DNA of 64,000 bases, from the NCBI RefSeq assembly GCF_023051105.1, contig NZ_JALKIL010000010.1:1-64000 (forward strand), given 5' to 3'. Positions 1 to 8,068 of this stretch are shown here, one piece after another. The notes below the pieces were generated by a model. That model was not told the DNA's origin. It saw nothing but the letters and a program-made list of their open reading frames with translations, and searched no databases. Origin of the DNA: Anaerobiospirillum sp. NML120449 (GTDB taxonomy: Bacteria > Pseudomonadota > Gammaproteobacteria > Enterobacterales > Succinivibrionaceae). Made by a program: the position numbers and the translations under genes. The stretch's first letter is position 1. Each line of letters starts with the position of its first letter.

Positions 1-59
1 TTATTGAGATATCTGCGGCCGTTCAAGCTGCTTACATTGGTATTAACATATACGCCCAT
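1..59 (-). CDS. fliC: Flagellin, 5' end only (cut by window edge)
   Basis: Reading the minus strand from 59, an ATG opens the frame MGVYVNTNVSSLNGRRYLNN, which continues past base 1. It is the conserved N-terminal D0 start of a flagellin, the subunit exported through the flagellar basal body to build the filament. The 59 bases are identical to the first 59 bases of the complete flagellin at 491-1420, and the upstream DNA is also similar, so this is a second, tandem, same-strand copy. Only about 19 codons are visible, so whether the copy is complete cannot be judged here. Confidence 0.85.
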   Translation of the reverse strand, partial: MGVYVNTNVSSLNGRRYLN

Positions 60-409
60 GATTAAGCTCCGGTATTTTCACTATTAGTTTCAGTTGATAT
101 TGGGCCACAGAAGTTGGCTCACATGCAGTAGATTTAACGCCTTGCGTCATATGAAATTGAATAGCATAACGTATATGCAAAAATGGCGTATTTATGCGAA
201 AAGTATAGTAAAAACGTCATTAAACTAGATATAAGGCTTCAATGGATTGTGACTTTGTGCAGAGCATTTCAGGCAAGCAGTCAAATCGCGGACACCGCAT
301 ACGTTAGCCGTTTCTGCGTACAAGGCAACATAATGATTTATAAAACAAATAAGGAATTATATTATTAAAAGTGTCATAACTTCTGGTTGATTAGGTTGCC
401 TGAAACGAC
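60..409. other. Intergenic, AT-rich, no supported gene
   Basis: This stretch separates the two tandem flagellin copies. It holds the shared flagellin upstream block near its left end. A 61-codon open frame at 183-368 has no ribosome binding site or recognisable sequence and is not called. Confidence 0.5.
111..136 (-). promoter_or_regulatory. Candidate sigma-28 promoter of the upstream flagellin copy
   Basis: On the minus strand TAAA (136-133) is followed after 14 bases by GCCAACTT (118-111), resembling the flagellar sigma-28 pattern TAAA-N15-GCCGATAA. The same block recurs upstream of the other flagellin (1477-1504) within otherwise diverged DNA, which supports a functional element. The spacing is one base short and the -10 match is partial, so this remains a candidate. 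Confidence 0.35.
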
Positions 410-438
410 GAAACCCCTGACCGCATGGTCAGGGGTTC
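410..438 (-). terminator. Terminator of the complete flagellin
   Basis: Inverted repeat AACCCCTGACC / GGTCAGGGGTT with a 4-base loop, followed on the minus strand by a short T-rich stretch, 50 bases after the flagellin stop codon. Confidence 0.7.
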
Positions 439-490
439 CGGAGACTCTGCAGAGCGCTGCAGGCTCTGCAGGTAGCATGTGCTGTTTAAA

Positions 491-1420
491 TTAGCCTAAC
501 AGTGACAGACCCAGCTGTGGACGGGTGTTAGCCTGCATCAGCATGGAGGTAGCAGCCTGCTGAATGATGGACTGCTGGGACAGATTTGCGGACTCTTCGG
601 CGAAGTCTGCATCGCGAATTCTGCTGCGGGCATCAGCCTGGTTGGCAGAAACGTTAGCCTGGTTACGAATAGAGCTCTCCAAACGGTTTTGGATAGCGCC
701 CAGGCCTGCACGCTCAGAGTCGATCTGAGCAATCATGGCATCCATAGCAGCAATTGCTTCATTTGCAGCGTCTGCTTTTGAGAATAAGATTTTGCCGGTG
801 TTAAAGAACTTGGTCATATCAATCTTAGCACCGCCGCCACCACCACCAGCGGCGCCAAATTTGCCGGAGGCTTGAGCAATTCTTGTGAAGTGGGCATTAG
901 CAACATCAAAGGTGATAGTATCGCCCTTGTTGGCGCCTACTTGAAGTGTAAGCTGACCTGCAGACTCCTTGCCACCCTGTAACAGACCAGTATCCTTACT
1001 TCCATCAAGGATCAGTGCGCCACCGAAGCGGGTCTGACCGGCAATACGATCGATTTCGGAAACAAGAGCAGTAGCCTCTTTGGAGAGGGCGGCCTTGTCA
1101 TCTGCGGTGTTGGTGCCGTTAGCAGCCTGGACAGCCAGAGTACGAATCTTCTGGAGCATGTTGGTGGTTTCGTCCATGGCGCCTTCAATGGTCTGGGCAA
1201 GGGCGATACCATCAGCGGCATTACGGTTACCCTGGTTAAGACCGTTTACCTGGGTGGTCAGGCGGGAGCTGATTTGTAAGCCAGCAGCATCGTCCTTGGC
1301 GCTGTTAATTCTCAGACCTGAAGAGAGTCTCTGGTAGGTAGTAGTCAGCTGATTCTGTACGTTATTGAGATATCTGCGGCCGTTCAAGCTGCTTACATTG
1401 GTATTAACATATACGCCCAT
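491..1420 (-). CDS. fliC: Flagellin, 309 aa
   Basis: Filament subunit of the bacterial flagellum, secreted by the flagellar type III system and polymerised under the cap. The N-terminal D0/D1 region (about residues 1-140, including LSSGLRINSAKDDAAGLQIS) and the C-terminal D1/D0 region (about 215-309, ending RPQLGLSLLG) are both well conserved. The exposed central region is short: total length 309 against about 500 in E. coli FliC, so domains D2/D3 are reduced. A run of six glycines lies just before the C-terminal D1 segment. Start ATG at 1420 gives the canonical flagellin N-terminus. The first 59 coding bases are identical to the partial copy at 1-59. A hairpin terminator lies at 410-438 and a sigma-28-like block at 1477-1504. 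Confidence 0.95.
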   Translation of the reverse strand: MGVYVNTNVSSLNGRRYLNNVQNQLTTTYQRLSSGLRINSAKDDAAGLQISSRLTTQVNGLNQGNRNAADGIALAQTIEGAMDETTNMLQKIRTLAVQAANGTNTADDKAALSKEATALVSEIDRIAGQTRFGGALILDGSKDTGLLQGGKESAGQLTLQVGANKGDTITFDVANAHFTRIAQASGKFGAAGGGGGGAKIDMTKFFNTGKILFSKADAANEAIAAMDAMIAQIDSERAGLGAIQNRLESSIRNQANVSANQADARSRIRDADFAEESANLSQQSIIQQAATSMLMQANTRPQLGLSLLG

Positions 1421-1476
1421 TTTGATGCTCCGGGATGTTTGTATTTAGTTTCAGTAAAGTCGTGGTGGGCCACAGA

Positions 1477-1504
1477 AGTTGACCTCACATGCAATAAGGT
1501 TAAC
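1477..1504 (-). promoter_or_regulatory. Candidate sigma-28 promoter of the complete flagellin
   Basis: Minus strand TAAC then, 15 bases on, GTCAACTT. It aligns, with one base inserted, to the block upstream of the first flagellin copy, both embedded in a shared GGGCCACAGAAGTTG...CTCACATGCA context. Conservation between copies is the main support; the consensus match is weak. Confidence 0.35.
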
Positions 1505-1642
1505 GTGCTGTTTGTTATTGAAATTGAATAGCAGGTCATATCATATATGCATGATGAGCTTATTTATCAACTGGAGGAAGTTTAAAACTGTGCTTGACTA
1601 GATGTGAATATTCTTAATCATGCGGACCTTGTTTGCTTGTGA

Positions 1643-1670
1643 CTAAATGCCCCGTAACTCGCGCATTAAT
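1643..1670 (+). promoter_or_regulatory. Possible sigma-28-like promoter of the mini-flagellin
   Basis: Plus strand TAAA (1644-1647) and GCATTAAT (1663-1670) are separated by 15 bases, the spacing of sigma-28 promoters (TAAA-N15-GCCGATAA). The -10 match is only partial. It lies about 115 bases upstream of the mini-flagellin ATG. Confidence 0.25.
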
Positions 1671-1784
1671 CATATGGCAAACACCTTGCGTGAGGTCAGG
1701 TAAGTGTGTTCATGCCCATGACATGTTCAGGCAGGCACAGAAGAGTTTATGGAACGTATTAAGGCCATAAAGGGAGATTGAATT

Positions 1785-1952
1785 ATGGCTCTTTACGTTA
1801 ACACGAATGTTTGGTACATCAATGCTCAGCGCAATCTGAGTTCTGAGACCTCAGCCCTGACTAAGAACAACATTATCCAGCAGGCTTATCTGGCCGTTCT
1901 GGCTCAGGCCAGCCAGCGCCCAACTATCGCTCTGAGCCTGTCAGGTCAGTAA
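1785..1952 (+). CDS. Mini-flagellin, 55 aa, internally deleted (D0 helices only)
   Basis: An intact 55-codon frame. Residues 1-28 match the flagellin N-terminus (MALYVNTNV, NAQRNL), and from residue 30 the sequence passes directly into the flagellin C-terminus (IIQQA, LAQASQRPTIALSLSG). About 255 residues found in the neighbouring flagellin are missing, in frame, so both strands of the D0 coiled-coil core are kept and D1 and the surface domains are lost. AGGGAG (1771-1776) sits 8 bases before the ATG, and a hairpin terminator follows at 1983-2005, so the gene looks expressed rather than decayed. It lies divergent from the flagellin genes. It may be a deletion remnant or a small protein with a role of its own; sequence alone cannot decide. 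Confidence 0.75.
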   Translation: MALYVNTNVWYINAQRNLSSETSALTKNNIIQQAYLAVLAQASQRPTIALSLSGQ

Positions 1953-1982
1953 TACAGAATTATCTTTCTCTCTTTATCATTT

Positions 1983-2005
1983 AAGGCGGGTTTATCCCGC
2001 CTTTT
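1983..2005 (+). terminator. Terminator of the mini-flagellin
   Basis: AAGGCGGG / CCCGCCTT stem with a 5-base loop followed by TT, 31 bases after the mini-flagellin stop. Confidence 0.7.
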
Positions 2006-2085
2006 CGCATTTTGAATGCTATGCCTTTGCAGTGTTTAACGCTTTATAAAACATATACGTTTGCACGGAGTGATGTGAGTGCATG

Positions 2086-2114
2086 AAAAAAGCCCCCATT
2101 ATGGGGGCTTTTTT
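2086..2114 (-). terminator. Terminator downstream of the ModA-like gene
   Basis: AAAAAAGCCCCC / GGGGGCTTTTTT with a 5-base loop; symmetrical, so it could stop transcription from either side. Confidence 0.8.
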
Positions 2115-2167
2115 CATGGTTATGAGGCGCAGCTGACGCAATCGCATCCTGGTCACTGGGATGCCTG

Positions 2168-3019
2168 CTATTCCTCTGGGGCTATTGGGGCGAAGCCAAA
2201 GGTGGTGAAGACTCTGTGAGCGCGGGGATCGTCAATGATGTAGGTCAGAAGCAGCTGCGCGGCTCTGAGCTTGCTGCTTTGCATGAGCAGCACGCCATAG
2301 TACTGGATGTCAGAGTGGCGGGAGCGAGGCACAATATAAAACGAACCTGGGATACGGTGCTTAATGGAGGTTATCAGTGGCAGAGTAACAAATCCGGCCT
2401 GTACATTGCCTGATGAAACCATGGAGTATACCTGGTACTCATGTTCGCTTCTGTAGGTTTTGTCCTTAAGGTAGGAGGTGTTGAAGCCTGATGTTCTTAC
2501 AGCCTGTCGGGAGGCGTAGCCTACAGGGGTAAGGGAGGAGTCAGCAATGGCCAGAGACTTTATCTTCTGCTGAGCAAAGAGTGCACGCGGATCGTGTCCT
2601 TTAAACAGTGTCGGATCGGCTGACCACAGCACCAGAGGTGCGCGGGCAAAGGCCTTCATGGAGCTGCCCAGTGCTTTCTGGGAGCGAATCAGGCTGATTG
2701 GCAGACGCTCGTCTGACGAAAGCAGTACATCACAGACACGGCGGGTATTGTTGCCCGGAGCGTTCGCAATGCGGGCATAGAGCTCATTTGCTGTGCCAAA
2801 GACAGGCTTGAACTTAACAGGAGCATGGTCCTTGAGATAGTTGACTGCCTGGTAGAGCTGGGGGACGGCACATACCTTAAGCTCAGCTGCCTGAGCAAAG
2901 GACGGGGCGATGAGCAGCATAAGGCCCGCAAGGGCAGATACAGCAGCTGCAAGGGGGCGGTATCCGAACTTAAGACGGGATAATGCCAGGCGGATAAGAG
3001 AATTGAGAGAAAGAGACAT
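2168..3019 (-). CDS. modA: ModA-like periplasmic substrate-binding protein, 283 aa
   Basis: Probable molybdate-type (class II) binding protein of an ABC importer, acting in the periplasm. The mature part follows the ModA pattern: a start strand LKVCAVPQLYQAV, a central region with SSDERL, and a late segment PVGYASRQAV matching the family 'tvPaGxYa' element, then a C-terminal TTFGFAPI. A hydrophobic signal peptide ending near AQAAEL is present when translation starts at the ATG at 3019; the frame extends 27 codons further up, but those codons lack signal-peptide character. No modB or modC permease/ATPase genes adjoin, so the protein is an orphan here and its ligand is uncertain (molybdate, tungstate or another oxyanion). 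A strong terminator follows at 2086-2114. Confidence 0.7.
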   Translation of the reverse strand: MSLSLNSLIRLALSRLKFGYRPLAAAVSALAGLMLLIAPSFAQAAELKVCAVPQLYQAVNYLKDHAPVKFKPVFGTANELYARIANAPGNNTRRVCDVLLSSDERLPISLIRSQKALGSSMKAFARAPLVLWSADPTLFKGHDPRALFAQQKIKSLAIADSSLTPVGYASRQAVRTSGFNTSYLKDKTYRSEHEYQVYSMVSSGNVQAGFVTLPLITSIKHRIPGSFYIVPRSRHSDIQYYGVLLMQSSKLRAAQLLLTYIIDDPRAHRVFTTFGFAPIAPEE

Positions 3020-3353
3020 GGCTTTTTCCGGGCATGTGATCTGAACAGATATTAAAGCCATTATAAGATGCATGTGGACAGGGGAAAAGACAGACGGCAT
3101 GGATATGCTCTGTGTGACGTCAGATGGTGCATGTGGTGGATCAATGAGCCATATTTATGCCGATCAGGCTGAGGCTGTGCATCACAGTATGACAGGAGGT
3201 GACGCAGCGGCCATGCGTGCCTGGTATGGCCGTGCTTGCCTGCATGGCATAGCTGCGGAGCATGGCTGCAGAGCATGGCAGGCCTTGCAGGGTGGGGCAT
3301 GGGCAGGACAGGCATGACTTGTCCTGGCCCTGCAGGGGTGACAGGGGCTGCTG
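3020..3353. other. Intergenic with degenerate CATGGC-rich repeats
   Basis: Between the ModA-like gene and the transporter gene. Bases 3210-3345 hold imperfect repeats built on GCATGGC/GCATGG and GGCAGG words. Several overlapping open frames on both strands here are low-complexity by-products and show no recognisable protein. Confidence 0.5.
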
Positions 3354-5783
3354 TCAGTTAACGATGTGCTTTTCGCACTGGATGAGGCGCTCGAAAAGCT
3401 CGGTAGGGGAGCCTGAGGTGCGCAGCTTTTCGGCAAAGCCTGATTCATTTAACAGCAGGGACAGGCGGCCCAGGAGATTGAGGTGGGTTTCGCCGTCGTC
3501 AGGGCTGGCCAGCAGGAAGACCAGATCGCATTTGCGATCATCAAGGGCGCCAAGATCCATTGGCTCATCAAGAGTTGCGACCACTACGGTGGCGCGGCGT
3601 ACTGAGGATGATTTGGCATGTGGCAGGGCTATGCCCTCGGCAATACCACATGGTCCAAGGTCCAGACGGGCACGCAGATCATGCATGTAGTCAATTTCTG
3701 AGGTAATGGCATTAACTCGGGCCAGTTTCTGGACCATGGCCTTGAGCAGATCATCAATGGTTCGGGCCTTGAGCTTGATAATCATGGTGCTCTCATCCAG
3801 GCTGTAGCGCAGCATGAAATGTCTGGTGCCGTCAGCACCAGCACCTGATTCGGCATGCTGATTTTGTCTGAGATACTGCAGATTATTGAGAATATTACGG
3901 TAAAAGGCTCCATTGAGTTTGTAGTAGGAGCTGAAAATCAGAGCAGCAGTAATACCCAGAATGGAGGCTATGGCCACAGCCAGATTCATGCTGATCTCAG
4001 GGACACTGACGCCCTTGGTATTGATATGATTGGTAAGTGAAAAGGCTCCGCCATAGAAGAAAAAGGACACCATGGCTCCGGTATGACGTGCCATGGAACG
4101 CATGGCAAAGACCATTCCGTCTGTGCGCAGGGAGAATTTGAACTCGCCATAGTCCACAGTATCAATAGTCATGGCTGTTACAGCTACACGACACAGACCT
4201 ACGGCAATATTGCCAAGGAACATGCAGCCGGCCAGACAGGCATAGAAGATATCTTCATTTTGCGGAGCAATGGTTATAAGGCCAAAAGATGTGATGGCCA
4301 TGCAGATAGACAGATTGAAAATCCATGAGCGTGGTATCTGCCTTGCCATGGAGGAAAAGGAAATCATGCTAAAGCACTGGATCAGAGCTCCGGCCAGCAA
4401 AATAAAGTAAATAGTAGGCTGATCAAAGAGCGATCTTTCCATGAAAAAGGTTATGAGAGCACCAAGCACAATACCAATCATGGTATTGAGCAGAATGCTG
4501 CATAAAAACAGAACTACCAGCTGATCATTGTTGAAGATCACCTTGAACATGCGATTGAGCAGGCGCAGAGGATTGGCGCGGCTGCAAAATGAATGCAGCA
4601 TGCCCTGTGCAGGGTTCTGAGGTGACATGAATGACTGAGCCGGGTCAAACTCCGCACCACGGGCAGTGCTTGAGATCTGATCGTAAAAGTCGCGGGCATT
4701 GTGCTGGCGCTGACGGCCGGTGCGTTCAAGCACATAGGTGCTGTAAAGCTCACTGGTTTCTGCCATGGCACGGTCAGGATCAGCCTGAACGCTCTCAGGG
4801 ACGGCCTGAGCAGTGCTTATGCCATTGTCCCTGTTGCTCTGAGGTGGTGGAGCTACGCCTGCAGCTGCATACAGGGTAGCAGCTGCTGCAGCAGCACCTG
4901 AGCGGCTGATCATGGCATTGATATAGTCCTCATCAGCGCTGCCTGCTGCAACGACAGAATGTGATGCAGTTGCGCTTGCAGATGCAGGATCTGAGTATGC
5001 AGTGGCGCCAGCTGTTACGGCCTGTGTCATTGCTGCAGATGCAGCGGTCAGAGCATTGTTCTGATCAGAGGCATGCAGGGCTGACTGTACTGCTGGAGAT
5101 GGAGGGATGAAGTGCTGAGTGCCGTCTGACGGGGGCAGATAGTCATTAGGAGAAGTGCTCAGCAGCATGATGAAAGCGCCCTGACTGATTAGCAGCAGGA
5201 GCAGGCAGATAAAGACAATGACGCGATAATCAGATCCGTCAGCAATTGAAATAAAAGGGACCTTGTTGAGTACCGGCAGCACGCAGATTACCAGCAGCTG
5301 AGTGCCGATAAAGTGGCTGATTGTGGGTATGGCTGACATGGAGTCGCGCGTTGCGACATTGGTATTGAAGACTGACAGTACCGACCAGGTAGGCAGGTCA
5401 ATGATGATAAAGGACAGAGACCAGAACATATAGACTGCGGCTATGTACAGATAGCGCAGGTCAGGGTCAATCTGCAGGACAAAATAAAAAGCACACAGTC
5501 CGGCCGCATTAAGTGCTATGCCCAGTACTACATAGGGTTTGTACTTGCCAAGGCGGCTGCGGGTGTGATCGATAAAGGCACCAAGAAGAGGAGTAAAGAC
5601 GACGCCCATCAGGTGATGGCCAAGATAGAGCAGACCAAGGAAGGTCACGGAAATATCCAGTACCTGAATGCAGTACAGAAAAACCGAGCAGTTAATAAGA
5701 CCATAGACCAGATCTTTGCCAAAACAGCTGAAGCCGTAAATAAGGCGATCCTTAAAGGCTATGGAGTTTTGAACTTCTATCAT
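3354..5783 (-). CDS. GPH-family sugar transporter with C-terminal PTS EIIA domain, 809 aa
   Basis: Inner-membrane cation-coupled glycoside/pentoside/hexuronide (GPH, MelB/LacS-like) transporter. The N-terminal half shows the family features FGKDLVYG and, after TM2, DHTRSRLGKYKPY. Twelve hydrophobic segments are split by a cytoplasmic loop of roughly 190 residues (about 215-405) that is Ala/Ser/Thr-rich and low in complexity, far longer than usual. Residues about 660-805 form a PTS EIIA domain of the fructose/mannitol/Ntr class, with the phosphorylatable His at about 722 in GIALPHAKSS. LacS-type transporters carry a regulatory EIIA domain, but of the glucose class; this class of fusion looks different. 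By analogy the domain probably tunes uptake according to PTS phosphorylation. Substrate unknown. A possible operator lies at 5836-5850. Confidence 0.85.
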   Translation of the reverse strand: MIEVQNSIAFKDRLIYGFSCFGKDLVYGLINCSVFLYCIQVLDISVTFLGLLYLGHHLMGVVFTPLLGAFIDHTRSRLGKYKPYVVLGIALNAAGLCAFYFVLQIDPDLRYLYIAAVYMFWSLSFIIIDLPTWSVLSVFNTNVATRDSMSAIPTISHFIGTQLLVICVLPVLNKVPFISIADGSDYRVIVFICLLLLLISQGAFIMLLSTSPNDYLPPSDGTQHFIPPSPAVQSALHASDQNNALTAASAAMTQAVTAGATAYSDPASASATASHSVVAAGSADEDYINAMISRSGAAAAAATLYAAAGVAPPPQSNRDNGISTAQAVPESVQADPDRAMAETSELYSTYVLERTGRQRQHNARDFYDQISSTARGAEFDPAQSFMSPQNPAQGMLHSFCSRANPLRLLNRMFKVIFNNDQLVVLFLCSILLNTMIGIVLGALITFFMERSLFDQPTIYFILLAGALIQCFSMISFSSMARQIPRSWIFNLSICMAITSFGLITIAPQNEDIFYACLAGCMFLGNIAVGLCRVAVTAMTIDTVDYGEFKFSLRTDGMVFAMRSMARHTGAMVSFFFYGGAFSLTNHINTKGVSVPEISMNLAVAIASILGITAALIFSSYYKLNGAFYRNILNNLQYLRQNQHAESGAGADGTRHFMLRYSLDESTMIIKLKARTIDDLLKAMVQKLARVNAITSEIDYMHDLRARLDLGPCGIAEGIALPHAKSSSVRRATVVVATLDEPMDLGALDDRKCDLVFLLASPDDGETHLNLLGRLSLLLNESGFAEKLRTSGSPTELFERLIQCEKHIVN

Positions 5784-5835
5784 TGCGCCCTGCGTAGTGA
5801 ATGCTCAGGTAATGACTTGAGGCAGCCCTGTCTCT

Positions 5836-5850
5836 AACCGTAAAACGGTT
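5836..5850. promoter_or_regulatory. Palindrome upstream of the transporter, possible operator
   Basis: AACCGT-AAA-ACGGTT, a perfect 6+6 inverted repeat centred about 60 bases upstream of the transporter start codon, a normal place for a repressor site. No regulator gene adjoins. A second small palindrome GGTAC-TCA-GTACC lies at 5909-5921. Confidence 0.3.
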
Positions 5851-6321
5851 CTGTGCCTGTATGTCATGTAAATCTGCCTAACGGGCAGAGCTGCTGAGCT
5901 GAAAATAAGGTACTCAGTACCTGTGCCACAAGCTGACAGATTTTGAGGTTCTGAGCTTACCATGAATACGGATGCGTCCACTTCAGGCATCCAGCTGAAC
6001 CTCACATTTTAACAAATTAAGTGACGACTTAAGCCGCTGTGCCGTGCCGGGGCAGTGTACCGGCCAGGGATGGCACAGGGGCTGTCATGGTGGTGGTGGG
6101 CGTCACGGCAGTGAGCGAGGCACGCCAGAGGGACTGTCATGGTGTTGGGGCGCCACGGCAGTGAGCGAGGCATGGCAGTGAGCGAGGTATGGCAGTGAGC
6201 GAGGTATGGCAGAGGGACTGTCATTGCAGCTGCAGAGCCAGCGTGGTGGCCGTGAACGTGCACAGCATGGCAGTGGCTACGGCTCTGATGAGGCAACGTC
6301 ATGCCTGGTGCATAAAGCAAA
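5851..6321. other. Intergenic between transporter and glmU
   Basis: Holds the transporter upstream region, a GC-rich stretch and a 17-bp tandem repeat (6155-6215). Open frames here on both strands are composed of repeat sequence and are not called. Confidence 0.5.
6155..6215. repeat. 17-bp tandem repeat (about 3.6 copies)
   Basis: Unit ATGGCAGTGAGCGAGGT repeated at 6155, 6172 and 6189, with a partial fourth copy from 6206. A further isolated unit lies near 6104, and the flanking phrase 'agagggactgtcat' occurs on both sides, so the array looks like it grew inside an older duplication. Confidence 0.85.
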
Positions 6322-6360
6322 AGTCCCGCAGATCTGCACTGGGGCGATCTGCGGGACCTT
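6322..6360 (-). terminator. Terminator of glmU
   Basis: 12-bp stem GTCCCGCAGATC / GATCTGCGGGAC with an 11-base loop, followed on the minus strand by TTTTGCTTT. Confidence 0.85.
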
Positions 6361-6427
6361 GCGCAGGCTACGCGCCTGCAGGGCAGGGCGGAGTCCTGAG
6401 CGATGTCGTTTGCTGGTGTTGCAGGCC

Positions 6428-7822
6428 TTACTTTTTAGGCTGCTTGACCGGACGCTTGTAGGTGGTGATGGTGCGGGCCTGGGCACGGGTGATGTGCAGG
6501 GTGCCGGCAGCGACAGTGCGGGTAACGGTAGTGCCCGCACCTACGGTGGCTCCATCCTCAACGGTCACCGGAGCGACCAGCTGGGTATCAGAGCCGATAA
6601 AGACATCATTGCCAATGGTAGTGCGGTGCTTGTAGGCGCCGTCGTAATTACAGGTAATAGTACCGGCGCCAATATTGGTATTGGTGCCGATATCGGTATC
6701 GCCGATATAGGTCAGGTGACCTGACTTGGTGCCTGCACCGATATGGCTGTTCTTAACCTCTACGAAGTTGCCCACATGGACATCGTCCTCAAGGATATTG
6801 CCCGGACGCAGACGGGCAAATGGGCCAATGGTGGTGCCCTTCTTAAGCTCGGACTTCTCCATGATGGTGTATGGGGAGATGATGCTGTTATCGCCAATGG
6901 TTACATTGTTGAGTACACAGCCGGTACCTATGACTACGTTGTTGCCCAGTACTACGCGACCTTCAATGATGACATTGGTATCAACAAAGCAGTCCTGACC
7001 AAAGATCAGCTCACCGCGTACGTCAAAGCGGGCAGGGTCAGCAAGAGTAAGACCGTTCATCATGTACTCACGGGCACGCTCTTTCTGGTAGATACGCTCG
7101 ATAAAGGCCAGCTGAGCCTTGTTATTAATACCCTCAAGACGATCGGTATTGCAAGGTTCGGCCCTGACAATGCTTACCTTGCGGCCGGCTCGAGCCATCA
7201 GCACTGGCAGGTCAGTAAGGTAGTACTCATGCTGGGCATTGCTGTTGCCAATCCTGCTTAAAAATTCGTTTAAGGCAGCGCCTCTGACAGCAATCATGCC
7301 GGTGTTGATTTCACGTATGGCTTTCTGCTCGGCACTGGCGTCCTTCTCCTCGACAATATTCTCAAGAGAGCCGTCAGCAGCACGGATAATGCGGCCATAG
7401 CCAAAAGGAGAGGCCGGTTCGGAGGTCAGCAGGGCAAGTTCACTGCTTTCAAGCTCAGCAAGCAGACGCTCAAGCTCGCTCTTTGGTGTTAAAGGAGTGT
7501 CGCCATAAAGCACGATTACATGGCTGTCCGGGCTTAACTTGTCCTGAGCCTGCATAACAGCATGGGCAGTGCCCAGCTGCTGTTCCTGCAGGGAGATGGT
7601 CAGCAGGCTGCGGGTGCTCTCATCCAGCTTTTGCAGGGCTGTTTCAACCTGATCGCTTTTATGACCAAGTACCAGATGAATACGGGACGGCTGGAGCTCT
7701 TGAGCTGTCTTGATTACGTGGAAAAGCATAGGAACTGAAGCCACTGGATGAAGTACCTTTGGCAGATCAGAATGCATTCTCTTGCCCATACCTGCGGCAA
7801 GGATAATTACCTCAAGAGCCAT
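6428..7822 (-). CDS. glmU: Bifunctional GlmU, UDP-GlcNAc synthesis, 464 aa
   Basis: Cytoplasmic enzyme that acetylates glucosamine-1-phosphate and then couples GlcNAc-1-phosphate to UTP, making UDP-GlcNAc for peptidoglycan and LPS. The N-terminal nucleotidyltransferase domain opens with the nucleotide-binding motif LAAGMGKRM (residues 8-16). The C-terminal half (about 250-450) is a left-handed beta-helix of hexapeptide repeats such as IGDNSI and IGTNTN, the acetyltransferase part. Length matches E. coli GlmU (456). A strong GAGGAG site precedes the ATG. It stands as a single gene with its own terminator. Confidence 0.97.
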   Translation of the reverse strand: MALEVIILAAGMGKRMHSDLPKVLHPVASVPMLFHVIKTAQELQPSRIHLVLGHKSDQVETALQKLDESTRSLLTISLQEQQLGTAHAVMQAQDKLSPDSHVIVLYGDTPLTPKSELERLLAELESSELALLTSEPASPFGYGRIIRAADGSLENIVEEKDASAEQKAIREINTGMIAVRGAALNEFLSRIGNSNAQHEYYLTDLPVLMARAGRKVSIVRAEPCNTDRLEGINNKAQLAFIERIYQKERAREYMMNGLTLADPARFDVRGELIFGQDCFVDTNVIIEGRVVLGNNVVIGTGCVLNNVTIGDNSIISPYTIMEKSELKKGTTIGPFARLRPGNILEDDVHVGNFVEVKNSHIGAGTKSGHLTYIGDTDIGTNTNIGAGTITCNYDGAYKHRTTIGNDVFIGSDTQLVAPVTVEDGATVGAGTTVTRTVAAGTLHITRAQARTITTYKRPVKQPKK

Positions 7823-7927
7823 AAACTCTCCTCAATAAGTTTAATTTTCAGGCCCGGAGGGCCTGCCACACAATAAGTTTAACCTTTTGATGCTGACCAG
7901 CTGCACCGGAGGACAGACTGGAGGGCG

Positions 7928-8019
7928 ACGCCTGCTGCGCATGGATGGCAGCGCCTGCTGCGCATGGATGGCAGCGCCTGCAGCGTATGGAGGGCAGCGC
8001 CTGTTGCGCATACAGTGCA
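7928..8019. repeat. 23-bp tandem repeat (4 copies)
   Basis: Unit GCGCCTGCTGCGCATGGATGGCA at 7928, 7951, 7974 and 7997 with a few substitutions (the outer copies most diverged), in the 245-base gap between lgt and glmU. Short open frames across it are repeat-derived. Confidence 0.85.
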
Positions 8020-8068
8020 GAGACACCAGGCGTGCCGGCGCACTGCGGCACGGGGCGCCGACGGGATA

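Noticed and set aside
183-368. 61-codon plus-strand open frame in the flagellin gap
   Set aside because: No ribosome binding site, no recognisable sequence, AT-rich noncoding context.
6206-7261. Two 172-codon plus-strand frames over glmU
   Set aside because: Antisense shadows of the conserved glmU hexapeptide repeats and nucleotidyltransferase domain.
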